A DNA stretch of 64,000 nucleotides from Gilliamella apis (GCF_030758615.1 NZ_CP132381.1:1488001-1552000), one strand, 5' to 3'; numbered from the stretch's first letter, positions 1 through 10,124 are shown. Numbers and translations are program-made. The notes: a model not told the origin generated them from the sequence alone.

Positions 1-1307
1 GGTAATTTCATTCCCGATAAAAATGATTGCGGATCATATGGTGTTCCCCATGAAATATCGAATACCATATCAAAATCACCCGCTTTTTGGCGATCACGAT
101 AACCTTGCTCTTCTTCACCATGGATATTAAGCTTTAATCCCACTTGCTCAAATTCGTCTTGCATATATTGTGCAATGGTTTTTTGAGAGGCAGTATTACT
201 ATCATAATAAAGAGTGATCTCAAACGGTTTACCCTCTTTTTGGCGATAATCTTCACCTTTAACTTTTAGCCAACCAGCTTTATCAAGTAGTGTTTCAGCT
301 AATTTTGTATCGTAGACATAAGGTTTTAAACCAATGTTGGCATAAGGAATATTGGTTGCCATCAATGTATCCGCTGGTGCTTCGCTATTATTAAAAATAC
401 CTTCTGAGATATCTTTCTTATTGATAATATGTTCGATAGCTTGGCGGACATTAACATCACTCAATTGGCTTTTTGTCGTATTCATTAAAACAATTCGACT
501 GGAAACCGGTTTAGACATTAAGGTTTGAAACTTATCCATGCTAGAAAAACGCTCAAATGAATCCGCATCAACCATATTTTTACCATAAATCAAATCTATT
601 TCCCCTTTTTCAAGGGCCATTAGCCGACTTTGATTATCTGCGATTACTTTCATAGTCACTTTTTTCAGTAACGGTTTAGTACCCCAATAAGTTGGATTGG
701 CATTAAATACTGCATACTGATCTTTCTTATGATCACCTAAAACATATGGGCCGGTACCAATATAAGATTTCACGCCATTTTTAGTTTCACCATCAATCAT
801 AGAATTTGGGGAAATAAATCGCATAGGGCGAGTGACGGCAATTTCAATCATGAAAGGGTAGTAAGGCTCAGAAAGATTAACCTCAAGAGTATAATCATCG
901 ACTGCTTTGACTTCGGTTATTAAACGCACCATTTCTAACCAAGTATGACGAACTTTGTTGGATAACACGGCATCCCAATTCAGTTTGGCACTGTGCGCAT
1001 CAAATTTTGCTCCATCACTAAATGTGACGTCTTTTCTTAATTTAAAGGTGTAAGTTTTACCTTCGTTAGTAATAGTCCAGCTTTCTGCCAACCATGGAGA
1101 AAAAGTGCCATCTTCATTATAGTGAACTAATGATTCATACAACATATTTTGCGCCCACATTTCACCTGAATATAAATGTGGATTTAAATCACGAATATCA
1201 CGAAAGTTTGCGAAAGTAATATCATCTTTGGCTAAACAATTTAAACTAAAGCAACTTAACATTAAGAAGATAAATAATTTTTTTAAATGAGGGAAGTTAA
1301 AAGACAT
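1..1307 (-). CDS. nikA: NikA-like ABC transporter periplasmic binding protein (3' end beyond window)
   Basis: Family 5 solute-binding protein that would capture a metal, metal chelate or peptide in the periplasm for an ABC importer. I translated the reverse strand: about 435 codons are visible and the reading frame runs off the left edge, so the C-terminus is missing. The start is ATG at 1305-1307, followed by a signal peptide with a hydrophobic stretch and Cys-Leu-Ala before the mature KDDITF. Segments matching E. coli NikA include NPHLYSGEMWAQ near the N-terminus, YWGTKPLLKKVT, NIPYANIGLKPYVYD and WGTPYDPQSFLSGM near the visible end. The match is good enough to name NikA-type, but the ligand is not proven. 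A near-perfect Fur box lies upstream, so iron control is likely and the ligand could be an iron or nickel chelate. Permease and ATPase genes would lie outside the window. Confidence 0.85.
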   Translation of the reverse strand, partial: MSFNFPHLKKLFIFLMLSCFSLNCLAKDDITFANFRDIRDLNPHLYSGEMWAQNMLYESLVHYNEDGTFSPWLAESWTITNEGKTYTFKLRKDVTFSDGAKFDAHSAKLNWDAVLSNKVRHTWLEMVRLITEVKAVDDYTLEVNLSEPYYPFMIEIAVTRPMRFISPNSMIDGETKNGVKSYIGTGPYVLGDHKKDQYAVFNANPTYWGTKPLLKKVTMKVIADNQSRLMALEKGEIDLIYGKNMVDADSFERFSSMDKFQTLMSKPVSSRIVLMNTTKSQLSDVNVRQAIEHIINKKDISEGIFNNSEAPADTLMATNIPYANIGLKPYVYDTKLAETLLDKAGWLKVKGEDYRQKEGKPFEITLYYDSNTASQKTIAQYMQDEFEQVGLKLNIHGEEEQGYRDRQKAGDFDMVFDISWGTPYDPQSFLSGMKL

Positions 1308-1357
1308 ATCTATTCCATGAAATAATTATGTTTTGGGCTTGCAACAATACAATAAAT

Positions 1358-1376
1358 GATAATGATAATCAATATC
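1358..1376 (-). promoter_or_regulatory. Fur box upstream of the nikA-like gene
   Basis: The 19 bases gataatgataatcaatatc match the classical Fur consensus (GATAATGATAATCATTATC) at 18 of 19 positions. The site lies about 50 bp upstream of the nikA-like start codon, where a promoter would be. It implies iron-dependent repression of that gene. The divergent rhlE starts 210 bp away and is a less likely target. Confidence 0.8.
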
Positions 1377-1585
1377 ATTTTTCCAATCTACCTAAATAAT
1401 GAGCAATATATTATGAACATATTTTAAGCGATTAATAACTCTATACTTTATAAGGTTATTCCCTAAAATAGTAACATATATTACATAACTAGCAATGAAA
1501 AGATAAAATAATCAGACAATTATTATTAAATTGCTTTATAATGTTGTTGATTATTTATTTTTTTCGATTATTTAGGAATCATTAC

Positions 1586-2890
1586 ATGTCATTTGACTCT
1601 CTTGGCTTAGATGCCAAGATATTAAAAGCTATTGAAGAGCAACACTATACCGATCCCACTCCTATCCAACAACAAGCTATTCCCGTAATACTGTCAGGTA
1701 AAGATTTAATGGCTAGTGCCCAAACCGGTACCGGTAAAACTGCTGGTTTTGGTTTACCCATATTGCAAAAATTGCATCAAATGCATTTAAAAAATTCACC
1801 TAACTCAGAACCGAAAAAAGGTAAACGTCCTTTATATGCATTAATTTTAGCTCCAACACGTGAGCTAGCAGCGCAAATCGGTGAAAATATTCGTGATTAT
1901 AGTCGATATTTATCTATTCGTTCATTAGTGGTATTTGGTGGTGTTAGTATCAATCCACAAATGATGAAACTTCGCGGTGGGGTGGATATTTTAATTGCCA
2001 CACCAGGACGATTATTAGATTTAGTGCACCAAAATGCTGTCGATCTTTCGCCTGTAAAAGTTTTAGTTCTGGATGAGGCTGATCGTATGTTAGATATGGG
2101 CTTTATCCATGATATCCGACGTGTGATCGCTAAATTACCGAAAAAACGCCAAAATTTACTTTTTTCTGCCACCTTTTCTGACGAGATAAAAGGATTAGCG
2201 AATACCATCTTAAATTCGCCTGAATCGATTGCTGTGGCGAAAACCAATAGTGCATCTGAGCAAATTACGCAATATGTGCATCGGGTGGATAAGCGTCGTA
2301 AGCGTGAATTGCTCTCTTATTTAATTGGCAAAAATCAATGGCAACAGGTGTTAATTTTTACTCGAACCAAGTATGGCGCTAACCATCTAGCGGAACAGTT
2401 AACCAAAGATGGCATTAAAGCATCAGCAATTCATGGTAATAAGAGTCAGGGCGCCAGAACGAAAGCGTTAGCTGATTTTAAGTCGGGACAAATACGAGCA
2501 TTAGTCGCTACAGATATTGCCGCCAGAGGATTGGATATTGAGTTATTACCTTATGTTATTAATTATGAGCTGCCACAAGTAGCAGAAGATTATGTTCATC
2601 GAATTGGTCGAACAGGGCGAGCGCAAAATCAAGGTCAAGCTATATCGCTAGTTTGTATTGATGAACTTCCTCAATTAAAATCAATTGAGAAATTGCTTAG
2701 AAAGCCGATTCCAGAAATTTTTACTCAAGGATTTGAAGTCGATCCTAAAATTAAAGCGGAGCCAGCCAAAAAAGCGCCAGCAAAACGAGCTCCAACAAAA
2801 AGAAGAAGTGCTGATAAATCTCGAACTTCTAAAAATCATCAGAATAGTATGAAGCAATCAAGCCATCATACATATTCTAAAACTAACTAA
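1586..2890 (+). CDS. rhlE: ATP-dependent DEAD-box RNA helicase RhlE
   Basis: RNA helicase involved in ribosome assembly and RNA turnover in the cytoplasm. The 434-residue protein has the Q motif ([11 protein letters not shown], about residues 23-33), Walker A AQTGTGKT (45-52), PTRELA (about 90), DEAD (163-166), SAT (194-196) and HRIGRTGR in the second RecA domain. The N-terminus MSFDSLGL matches E. coli RhlE, so I chose ATG 1586 (preceded by TAGGA) over an in-frame upstream start at 1541 that would add 15 hydrophobic, unconserved residues. The C-terminal tail (about residues 390-434) is rich in Lys, Arg, Ala and Ser and probably disordered, as in RhlE relatives, where it helps RNA binding. 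yggL follows 26 bp downstream and may be co-transcribed. Confidence 0.97.
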   Translation: MSFDSLGLDAKILKAIEEQHYTDPTPIQQQAIPVILSGKDLMASAQTGTGKTAGFGLPILQKLHQMHLKNSPNSEPKKGKRPLYALILAPTRELAAQIGENIRDYSRYLSIRSLVVFGGVSINPQMMKLRGGVDILIATPGRLLDLVHQNAVDLSPVKVLVLDEADRMLDMGFIHDIRRVIAKLPKKRQNLLFSATFSDEIKGLANTILNSPESIAVAKTNSASEQITQYVHRVDKRRKRELLSYLIGKNQWQQVLIFTRTKYGANHLAEQLTKDGIKASAIHGNKSQGARTKALADFKSGQIRALVATDIAARGLDIELLPYVINYELPQVAEDYVHRIGRTGRAQNQGQAISLVCIDELPQLKSIEKLLRKPIPEIFTQGFEVDPKIKAEPAKKAPAKRAPTKRRSADKSRTSKNHQNSMKQSSHHTYSKTN

Positions 2891-2916
2891 ATTATTTAAA
2901 GCAGAAGGATATTATT

Positions 2917-3258
2917 ATGGCTAAGGTTAATCGCAGTCGTCGTTTAAGAAAAAAATTACATATTGAAGAATTTAAAGAGTTAGGTTTTACTGTAAGCTGG
3001 TCATTTGACGAAGGTACTAATGAAGAAACCATCGATAACGTTGTCGATCAATTTATCGTTGAAGCAATACAAGCTAATGGTTTGGCTTACGAAGGAAGTG
3101 GTTATTTGACTTGGAAGGGGATTATTTGTACCCAGAAATTAGGTAACTGTACTGAAGAAGATCGTGACAATGTCACTAAATGGCTTGAGAGTCATGGTTT
3201 AAAAAATGTTAAAACCAGCGCTTTAATCGATATTTGGTGGGATGAATTAGATTTTTAA
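2917..3258 (+). CDS. yggL: YggL family protein (DUF469)
   Basis: Small (113 aa) basic-to-acidic cytoplasmic protein. The N-terminus MAKVNRSRRLRKKLHIEEF and the segments GSGYLTWKG and CTEEDRDNV are close to E. coli YggL, which has been reported to associate with ribosomes; its exact role is unclear. The start codon is preceded by an AGAAGGA ribosome binding site. It lies 26 bp after rhlE in the same direction, which suits a joint RNA/ribosome role, and ends before a strong bidirectional terminator. The C-terminal WWDELDF is a few residues longer than the E. coli protein. Confidence 0.93.
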   Translation: MAKVNRSRRLRKKLHIEEFKELGFTVSWSFDEGTNEETIDNVVDQFIVEAIQANGLAYEGSGYLTWKGIICTQKLGNCTEEDRDNVTKWLESHGLKNVKTSALIDIWWDELDF

Positions 3259-3279
3259 TTCTTTATAACCAGCCAATAA

Positions 3280-3307
3280 AAAAATAGCCACTTATGTGGC
3301 TATTTTT
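3280..3307. terminator. Bidirectional terminator between yggL and ybiT
   Basis: Twelve-bp stem with the core atagccac / gtggctat and a TTAT loop (3292-3295). A-rich on the left and T-rich on the right, it can act as an intrinsic terminator for both convergent genes. Confidence 0.9.
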
Positions 3308-3325
3308 ATTGATTTTTATGCAGCT

Positions 3326-4918
3326 TTATTCGATGCCTTGACTTCGCAAGTAATCTTCATAATTACCTGTATAATCAATCACTTTTTCTGGCGTGATTTC
3401 AATAATACGGCTAGCCAGTGAGCTGACAAATTCGCGATCATGCGATACAAAAAATAACGTTCCTTGATAAAGCTCTAATGCCATATTTAATGATTCGATC
3501 GATTCCATATCAAGGTGATTAGTCGGTTCATCCATGACAATGATATTTGGTCGTTGCATCATCAATTTGCCAAACAGCATACGGCCTTTTTCACCACCAG
3601 ATAGAACTTTAACTTGCTTTTTAATATCATCTTGGGAGAACAATAATCGACCTAAAATACTACGTACCGCTTGTTCATCATCATTAGGTTGTTTCCATTG
3701 ACTCATCCATTCAAATACAGTTAAGTCCTGTTCAAACTCATATTCATGATCTTGCGCATAATAACCAATATTGGCATTTTCTGACCATTTAATATCACCT
3801 TGTTCTGGTGTTAATTCATTCATCAAGGTTTTAAGTAGGGTAGTTTTACCGATACCGTTAGTCCCTAAAATTGCTACTTTTTCGCCAACTTCGACCATGA
3901 GATTAAGATTTTTAAATAAAGGACCATTGTCGAAACCTTTAGTGAGGTTTTCTACCACTAGTGCATTACGAAATAGTTTTTTATCTTGCTCAAAGCGAAT
4001 AAATGGGTTTTGTCGGCTGGATGCCTTGACTTCTTCCAATTTTATTTTTTCAATTTGTCTAGCTCGAGATGTTGCTTGTTTTGATTTAGCGGCATTAGCG
4101 CTAAAGCGACTGACGAAGGATTGTAATTCACTTATTTGTGCTTTCTTTTTCGCATTATCAGCTAATAAACGTTCTCTTGCTTGAGTAGCGGCAGTCATAT
4201 AATCATCATAATTGCCAGGATAAATACGAAGTTCACCATAATCCATATCGGCCATATGGGTACAGACCATGTTAAGAAAATGGCGATCATGGGATATGAT
4301 GATCATTGTGCTTTCACGTTCATTTAAGGTATCTTCTAACCAACGGATAGTATCAATATCTAAGTTATTGGTTGGTTCGTCGAGTAATAAAATATCTGGA
4401 TTTGAAAATAGCGCTTGGGCTAATAATACCCGTAGTTTCCAACCTGGAGCAATTTCGCTCATTAGACCATAATGTTGTTCGATAGGAATACCAACTCCAA
4501 GCAATAATTCACCAGCTCTCGCCTCCGCACTATAACCACCCATTTCGGCATATTGGGTCTCTAAATCAGCGACTTTAAAACCGTCTTCCTCACTCATTTC
4601 TGCTAACGAGTAAATGCGATCACGTTCTTGCTTGATTTGCCATAATTCTGTATGTCCCATAATTACGGTATCGAGAACAGTAAACTCCTCGAAAGCAAAT
4701 TGATCTTGGCGTAATTTACCCAATCTTTCATGTGGATCAAGCGATACATTGCCTGAAGTTGGCACTAAATCGCCACCAATAATTTTCATAAAGGTGGATT
4801 TACCACTCCCATTAGCACCAATTAATCCATAACGATTACCATTACCAAATTTGACAGAAATATTTTCAAATAGTGGCTTACTGCCGAATTGCATTGTGAT
4901 ATTGCTTGTTGTTAACAC
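3326..4918 (-). CDS. ybiT: ABC-F ATPase YbiT
   Basis: Soluble ABC-F protein of 530 aa with two ATPase domains and no membrane segments; ABC-F proteins act at the ribosome E site as translation factors. Walker A motifs are GANGSGKST (34-42) and GTNGIGKTT (about 353), signature motifs are APGWKLR-type and LSGGEKGR, and the Walker B motifs run into [11 protein letters not shown] and [10 protein letters not shown]. The linker [20 protein letters not shown] is the P-site tRNA interaction motif of this family. It aligns almost end to end with E. coli YbiT. The start codon is GTG (4916-4918), giving [12 protein letters not shown], which matches the homologue. It is transcribed alone and convergent with yggL. 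Confidence 0.97.
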   Translation of the reverse strand: MLTTSNITMQFGSKPLFENISVKFGNGNRYGLIGANGSGKSTFMKIIGGDLVPTSGNVSLDPHERLGKLRQDQFAFEEFTVLDTVIMGHTELWQIKQERDRIYSLAEMSEEDGFKVADLETQYAEMGGYSAEARAGELLLGVGIPIEQHYGLMSEIAPGWKLRVLLAQALFSNPDILLLDEPTNNLDIDTIRWLEDTLNERESTMIIISHDRHFLNMVCTHMADMDYGELRIYPGNYDDYMTAATQARERLLADNAKKKAQISELQSFVSRFSANAAKSKQATSRARQIEKIKLEEVKASSRQNPFIRFEQDKKLFRNALVVENLTKGFDNGPLFKNLNLMVEVGEKVAILGTNGIGKTTLLKTLMNELTPEQGDIKWSENANIGYYAQDHEYEFEQDLTVFEWMSQWKQPNDDEQAVRSILGRLLFSQDDIKKQVKVLSGGEKGRMLFGKLMMQRPNIIVMDEPTNHLDMESIESLNMALELYQGTLFFVSHDREFVSSLASRIIEITPEKVIDYTGNYEDYLRSQGIE

Positions 4919-5384
4919 TGATAATTACTCTCGAATTGACAAAAGGAGGCAGTTATATATAACAAAAATACATATAACACCATTAAAATAAATTTCTTTA
5001 TATTATGGCATATTTAACACTTTTTGAATAATTCAGTTTTATCTCTATGAATTTACTATTGATTTTCATGTTTGTTATTTTTTAACAAACAAAAATTTTG
5101 TTAAAAGTAATATATAAAAACTTTAATGAGAAAAAGTGGTTTAGAAAATATTATATTAGTCTTAAGCAGTGAAAGTGAGAGATAACAATAGCTGTATCTC
5201 CAACTCAAAGAATATTGAAAATATTCCCAATATACTTCTATAACTTAGAAATCATCATCACAATAAGATTTTTTGATTTTATTAGCAAAAATATTTAAAA
5301 ATTAAGTCATAAGTATTGTTAATACTTAATCTAAATTTAATTGAAAATGTGCAATTAACTTTATGTTTTATAGAGTAATTCATA

Positions 5385-5516
5385 TCATATCAATTGATGC
5401 TCGCTGTTGTATTTCAGCGTCGAAGTAATCATTATTCGATTATTATTTAATTGGGTAACTATATTTGTCATAGTAAATGAGCAAGCCATCGATAAAAACA
5501 AAAATGCTGCTATCAT
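5385..5516 (-). CDS. Possible 43-aa secreted small protein
   Basis: Reading leftwards from ATG 5514-5516, 43 codons begin MIAAFLFLSMACS, a short hydrophobic stretch that ends in a cysteine and looks like a lipoprotein-type signal. There is no convincing ribosome binding site and no homologue I recognise. It could be a chance ORF or a remnant. Listed only because it is the sole signal-like ORF in a large gap. Confidence 0.2.
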   Translation of the reverse strand: MIAAFLFLSMACSFTMTNIVTQLNNNRIMITSTLKYNSEHQLI

Positions 5517-5632
5517 TTTCTAATCAAAACTTAAACATTGGTAAATTATAATAAAATTCTATCTTTTTGTTTCAATTAGAATAATAGTATCATTAATACG
5601 TTTTAATTGTAGAATTGGCGGAATTGCAATAA

Positions 5633-5668
5633 AAGGCTTGATTTGTTATCGCTCATAAATCAAGCCTT
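5633..5668. repeat. Perfect 12-bp inverted repeat before the 5718 gene
   Basis: Arms aaggcttgattt (5633-5644) and aaatcaagcctt (5657-5668) are exact reverse complements around a 12-nt loop. No T-run follows on either side, so it is a poor intrinsic terminator. It lies 50 bp upstream of the downstream start codon and could be an operator or an mRNA hairpin. Confidence 0.6.
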
Positions 5669-5717
5669 GTATGATATCAATATGAATAAAAAGGATTTCG
5701 AATAATAGGGACAATAT

Positions 5718-6404
5718 ATGAAATATTTTTGGTTATCGATGATGTTTTTTTATCTAAGCTGGATTAGTTGTTGTAAAGCAACAAATTTCAAAGATTTAAC
5801 ATCTTGGCAGTATTACGATCAGGAAATTCCGATACAATCTACTGAGGGAGAGTTGTGGGTATTTGATGATAATCGAATTAAATGTGATTGGTTCCCTGAT
5901 ATAGAAGAATTTAATTGTAATTTACTTTTTTTAAAATCAAATAAAAAATTTGATTTTTCTATACCACTCGGTAGTTTCATTGACAGTACTTCATTTAATG
6001 GATATTTGTACAAAAGTTTTGCAAATAATTTATTTAACGTGTTTCTTATTGAGGGCGAGTCTGAACGTGGTACAGTTGGTTACTATGTTTTAATCTTTGA
6101 TAAAACTAAATTGGTTAATCATTTCTACCTTGATTATGGCAGAGCCGGTATCTATTCGTTTGATCAAGCTAAACAATTATTACAAAATAATGCTACAGAT
6201 AATAAAGAGTTACCAGAATTGAATATCGATAATGCTGAAAATTTTGATGAAATTTATATCAATCCAAAATATTTTATTTCAATTTATAGAAAAAATAATA
6301 AGTTTTTATTTAAGATTGCTAGAAATTATATGTGGAATCCTGACGATATTCCAATAACGAATGAAAATAAATATATCTATATTGAAAAAACAATCAATGA
6401 ATAA
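5718..6404 (+). CDS. Secreted protein of unknown function (228 aa)
   Basis: I do not recognise this protein. It begins with a signal-peptide-like stretch MKYFWLSMMFFYLSWISCC ending near Lys-Ala-Thr, so it is probably exported to the periplasm or outer surface; the cysteines at about 18-19 leave a lipoprotein possible. The mature part is acidic and rich in aromatic residues, Asn and Asp, with no catalytic motif I can see. The ATG is preceded by AGGGACA. It stands alone between a large gap and a transporter gene in the same direction. Confidence 0.7.
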   Translation: MKYFWLSMMFFYLSWISCCKATNFKDLTSWQYYDQEIPIQSTEGELWVFDDNRIKCDWFPDIEEFNCNLLFLKSNKKFDFSIPLGSFIDSTSFNGYLYKSFANNLFNVFLIEGESERGTVGYYVLIFDKTKLVNHFYLDYGRAGIYSFDQAKQLLQNNATDNKELPELNIDNAENFDEIYINPKYFISIYRKNNKFLFKIARNYMWNPDDIPITNENKYIYIEKTINE

Positions 6405-6519
6405 TTGGAGTAAGAAATAATTATTGTTATGGTTGTAATCAATTAGTGCATCAAAATGTTTACAACCGATATATGAATTGTTACCATGCCTGACTTTTTA
6501 TTTTCGGTACAAGTTTGCT

Positions 6520-7377
6520 ATGTATTACCTTATTTTTGTCACCATTGTTTGGTCGTTTTCATTTAGTTTTATTGCAGTTTATTTAAGTGGTCAAGTTGAT
6601 ACTTGGTTTGCGGTAGTCATGCGCGTTTTGCTGGCTTTTATTACCTTTATTCCTTTTTTACGTTTTAAAAATGTCTCTGTAAAGCAGATGTTGCTTTTGA
6701 TGGGAGTAGGTGCATGCCAATTAGGAATTATGTACTTCTTTTATTACAACTCATTTCAATATATTTCGGTGCCAGAGGTTCTATTATTTACCATTTCAAC
6801 GCCAATTTATGTCACCATCATCTATGATTTACTGCAAGGGCATCGACTAAGACTTAATTATTTATTAACGGCCATTATAGCGGTAATTGGTGCGGCAATT
6901 ATCCGTTATGATCACATCAGTCGTGATTTTATCATTGGCTTTTTATTAATTCAGGGGGCCAATATCGTCTTTGCCTTAGGGCAAGTCGGCTATAAACGTA
7001 TTATGGAACTCTATCCATTACCGCAACATCAAGCTTTTGCTTGGGTCTATTTTGGCGCAATAGTTGTAGCAACTATTGGTTGGTTATTATTTGGTAATGC
7101 TGACAAACTGCCTACCACTCAATTACAGTGGGGGATTATTATTTGGTTAGGTGTTGTGGCTTCGGGATTATGTTATTTTTTATGGAATTTAGGTGCGACT
7201 AAAGTCGATTCTGGTACATTGGCGATTATGAATAATTTGGTTATTCCGGCTGGTATTTTAGTTAATGTTGTTATTTGGCACCAATCAATAGATTGGGGGC
7301 GATTCACTGTTGGTAGTGCGGTTATTGTTTTTGCTTTGATTTTACACCATAAGTTCAAAAATTTTGCGGTGAAATAA
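6520..7377 (+). CDS. DMT-superfamily (EamA) inner-membrane transporter
   Basis: About 285 residues, nearly all in hydrophobic helices. Roughly ten membrane segments in two EamA halves can be seen, including IFVTIVWSFSFSFIAVYL near the N-terminus and the second-half motif VASGLCYFLWNLGATKVDSG, which is characteristic of EamA proteins. Members export or import small metabolites such as amino acids or nucleosides; the substrate cannot be read from sequence. I start at ATG 6520 (MYYLIFVT) rather than the in-frame TTG at 6478, which would add 14 residues ahead of helix 1. It converges with the AEC transporter that ends 8 bp away. Confidence 0.85.
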   Translation: MYYLIFVTIVWSFSFSFIAVYLSGQVDTWFAVVMRVLLAFITFIPFLRFKNVSVKQMLLLMGVGACQLGIMYFFYYNSFQYISVPEVLLFTISTPIYVTIIYDLLQGHRLRLNYLLTAIIAVIGAAIIRYDHISRDFIIGFLLIQGANIVFALGQVGYKRIMELYPLPQHQAFAWVYFGAIVVATIGWLLFGNADKLPTTQLQWGIIIWLGVVASGLCYFLWNLGATKVDSGTLAIMNNLVIPAGILVNVVIWHQSIDWGRFTVGSAVIVFALILHHKFKNFAVK

Positions 7378-7384
7378 GTTTATC

Positions 7385-8344
7385 TTAGGCAAAAGGTAAC
7401 TGTAACATTATTGATAGAATTAACGGTGTTGTTATCGATGACAACGCCGTTGATATCAATAAGCTAGAAGCAATAGGACCTTGTAAAACCTCAAACTGCC
7501 TTGCCATCATATAGCAATTTATGGCTATTGATACTGAACTTAATAATACGATAACTTGTAGCTCTAAAAGAGGTAATCCTAACAATTTACCTAGTATATA
7601 GGTCACAATTGGTAACACAAACAATTTGATAATACAGATTGCTATAGTGATATGGAGATCGTTACGAATTTTATATTCAGCCAGCCCCATACCTAATACG
7701 ATTAATGATAGCGGTGCGGTCATATCACTAACCATTTTGGTCGATTTTTCGATAAATATAGGTAAAGGTATACCGATGTAATTAACGGCTATACCGACAA
7801 ATATGCCGATGATGATTGGATTTTTGGATACATTTTTAAAGGCTTTGATAAAACCTTTGCTTGAGAGTTTACCCATTTGCACAAATTCAATGGATACTGT
7901 TGCTAAAGTCCATAAAATTAAAGCATTAAATATTACGATAATGGCGACTATGGGAATCGCTTTTTCACCCAATAACATATTGATAATTGGAATACCAACA
8001 AATACCGTATTTGTGTAAATTCCACCCATAGCAAACATGGTACTTTCAGAACCATTAAGTTTAAAAAATTTAACCGCAATAAAGCAACTCAAGGCAAAAA
8101 CAATAAATGAGCCACCAAAAAAAACTAATAAAAGATTAATATCGATTTCTGAATGTTCAGAAAAGTGGCTCATAATTTGAAAGAGCATAATTGGGAAAGC
8201 AATATAAAAAGTGAATTTAGTGACACTATCGGTTACTGTTTTTTGCCAACGGCCCATTTTTACAGCAATATAACCTAACAAAATTAACATAAATAAAGGT
8301 AAGGTAGTTAAAAACTGCTGCCATAATGTGATTAGAAATTCCAT
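7385..8344 (-). CDS. AEC family transporter (auxin efflux carrier / malonate-type permease)
   Basis: Inner-membrane protein of about 319 aa with roughly ten helices. Features of the AEC family include PLFMLILLGYIAVK at the N-terminus, FPIMLFQIM, and a second repeat half that includes PLSLIVLGMGLAE followed by NCYMMARQF. Bacterial members carry dicarboxylates or other organic anions, often as secondary transporters; the substrate is not known here. The ATG at 8342-8344 (MEFLITLW) is preferred, because an upstream in-frame start would overlap yaaA. It lies 14 bp downstream of yaaA in the same direction, so the two are probably one transcript. Confidence 0.85.
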   Translation of the reverse strand: MEFLITLWQQFLTTLPLFMLILLGYIAVKMGRWQKTVTDSVTKFTFYIAFPIMLFQIMSHFSEHSEIDINLLLVFFGGSFIVFALSCFIAVKFFKLNGSESTMFAMGGIYTNTVFVGIPIINMLLGEKAIPIVAIIVIFNALILWTLATVSIEFVQMGKLSSKGFIKAFKNVSKNPIIIGIFVGIAVNYIGIPLPIFIEKSTKMVSDMTAPLSLIVLGMGLAEYKIRNDLHITIAICIIKLFVLPIVTYILGKLLGLPLLELQVIVLLSSVSIAINCYMMARQFEVLQGPIASSLLISTALSSITTPLILSIMLQLPFA

Positions 8345-8358
8345 CTTAATATATCTTT

Positions 8359-9132
8359 CTATGCATGTTTTCTGGTGAAGTACCATTCTAATTCAGTTGA
8401 GCGATTAGAATCAAATTGGTAGCCATCTAAATTAAAACTTTTAATATCATTACAATTATTAATGTTATTTTTTATAATAAATCGGCTCATTAATCCGCGC
8501 GCTTTTTTAGCGTAAAAGCTGATCACTTTATAATCATCTTTGCTTTTATCTAAAAATATCGGTTGAATAATTTTGCCATTTAGGTGTTTAACTTGAATCG
8601 CTTTAAAATATTCATTAGAGGCTAAGTTAATTAAGGTTGGTTGAGATGATTTTGCTAACTCTTCGTTGAGTTTATCGGTTAAGCTTTCTCCCCAAAATTG
8701 GTAAAGATTAGTCTTGTCACCATTTTTTAACCGGATACCCATTTCTAAACGGTAAGGTTGAATTAAATCAAGTGGTTTTAATAAACCATATAATCCAGAC
8801 AGAATACGTAAATGCGATTGCGCAAATTGCAAGTCACTAGCAGTAAAATCTTCAACATGTAGACCTTCATATACATCGCCTTTAAACGCTAGGATCGCTT
8901 GTCTGGCATTTTGTAAATTAAAATCAGGATGCCAATTCTGGAATCTTTCATAATTAACTGCCGCAAGTTTGGGGCTGATAGACATTAATTTAGCTAAATC
9001 ATCGCTAGTTAGCTTTTTACAAACAGCAATAAGTTGTTTTGTTGCCTCTAAACAGTCAGGTAGGGTATGGGTTGTAGTGATTAATGGACTTTGATAGTCA
9101 AGGGTTTTGGCTGGAGAGATGATAGTTAGCAT
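8359..9132 (-). CDS. yaaA: Peroxide stress protein YaaA
   Basis: Cytoplasmic DNA-binding protein (257 aa, UPF0246/DUF328) that in E. coli lowers free iron and protects DNA during hydrogen peroxide stress, under OxyR control. The N-terminus MLTIISPAKTLDYQSPL and the segments AILAFKGDVYEGL, LRILSGLYGLLKPLDLIQPYR and FYAKKARGLMSRF are family signatures. Length agrees with E. coli YaaA (258 aa). I did not find a clear OxyR site upstream. The AEC transporter follows in the same direction. Confidence 0.96.
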   Translation of the reverse strand: MLTIISPAKTLDYQSPLITTTHTLPDCLEATKQLIAVCKKLTSDDLAKLMSISPKLAAVNYERFQNWHPDFNLQNARQAILAFKGDVYEGLHVEDFTASDLQFAQSHLRILSGLYGLLKPLDLIQPYRLEMGIRLKNGDKTNLYQFWGESLTDKLNEELAKSSQPTLINLASNEYFKAIQVKHLNGKIIQPIFLDKSKDDYKVISFYAKKARGLMSRFIIKNNINNCNDIKSFNLDGYQFDSNRSTELEWYFTRKHA

Positions 9133-9208
9133 AAAAAGTGTTACCTATTGTGTTTTGTGCGAATTGGGTATATTTTACCTGTAATCTTAGCAAATAAGGA
9201 GAATAAAT

Positions 9209-9436
9209 ATGAATAGTACCAAAAAAGAAATACATGATATTCGATCTTGGGCAAATATTCGTGAAACTTCTATTGAAATTGCCGAGGCTATTTTTGAACT
9301 CGCTAATGATGATGAAAAATTAGCAGAACAAATTTGGGAAGAAGGTAGCAATGAAGTGTTACAACGCGCTTTCGCTAAAACTAAAGCTGATAAGCTCTTT
9401 TGGGGCGAACAGACCATTGAACGTAAAAACGTATAA
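9209..9436 (+). CDS. yccJ: YccJ family protein
   Basis: Small protein of 75 aa, the same length as E. coli YccJ and closely similar throughout: [32 protein letters not shown] and the C-terminus [13 protein letters not shown]. Function is unknown; in E. coli it lies beside wrbA and belongs to the general stress group. A good AAGGAGA site precedes the ATG. Here the wrbA neighbour is absent and the gene is divergent from yaaA. Confidence 0.95.
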   Translation: MNSTKKEIHDIRSWANIRETSIEIAEAIFELANDDEKLAEQIWEEGSNEVLQRAFAKTKADKLFWGEQTIERKNV

Positions 9437-9497
9437 TATATATTATAAATCAATTGGTTAGATTTATTTTAAGTGATCAAAAGGATTTTAAAATTTT

Positions 9498-9926
9498 ATG
9501 AAAATAATGAAATTAATGACTATATTTATTATTTTTATGCCACTAGTGGTTTTTGCTAATTCAAAATATGCTGATTTAAATCAGTACGAATTGCGCATCT
9601 ACTGTGGTCGCGAGCCTTCAGAAGCAGCCCTGACTGAATGTTTAGAAAAAATTTTTTATATTAGTCAAGCTGAGTTAGATAAATCGCAAAAGAAATTTTT
9701 CAATAAACTTGATAATTGGTGGGAAGATAAAGAATACATCGTAATTGCTAAAACTAGATTGGAAAAATCTAACCAAGAATTTATTAAATATCGCACTCTG
9801 CAGTGTGATTTTGCACGTTCGTTAGGTGGTGGAGCAATTGATAATGCGCTAGATATGATGAAATTTTCTTGCCTTGCTGAACTAAATTTTCAACGAGCAA
9901 AACAACTAGATCTTTATCTTAAATAA
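9498..9926 (+). CDS. LprI/DUF1311-like secreted protein
   Basis: Protein of 142 aa with an N-terminal signal peptide (MKIMKLMTIFIIFMPLVVFA, cleavage after Ala-Asn likely). The mature part is mostly helical with four cysteines, and the pattern WWEDK, LEKSNQEFIKYRTLQCDFA, GGGAIDNA and CLAELNFQRAKQL is that of the LprI/DUF1311 family. Some members inhibit lysozyme in the periplasm, which would suit a gut bacterium, but this function is inferred from the family only. It follows yccJ by 61 bp with an AAAGGA site. Confidence 0.75.
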   Translation: MKIMKLMTIFIIFMPLVVFANSKYADLNQYELRIYCGREPSEAALTECLEKIFYISQAELDKSQKKFFNKLDNWWEDKEYIVIAKTRLEKSNQEFIKYRTLQCDFARSLGGGAIDNALDMMKFSCLAELNFQRAKQLDLYLK

Positions 9927-10124
9927 AGTACAAGATTAAATCTTTATTTAAATTATTGTACTGATTTGTGTGATATAACCATTTTGGTTTTAACGTTCTG
10001 TTATAAATGAATTAATTATTATAGTTACTATTATAATAATTTTTCTATTTCTTATAGCAAAATAAAATTATCAATAGTTATTCTCAGTATATAATAAAAT
10101 TTTAAATGACAATTTGATCTTGAT

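Larger units (their letters stand above)
4919..5717. other. 800-bp AT-rich intergenic region
   Basis: No conserved gene seen on either strand. It should hold the ybiT promoter (left end) and the promoter of the gene at 5718 (right end). It also contains one weak reverse-strand small ORF (5385-5516) and a perfect 12-bp inverted repeat (5633-5668). Confidence 0.6.
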
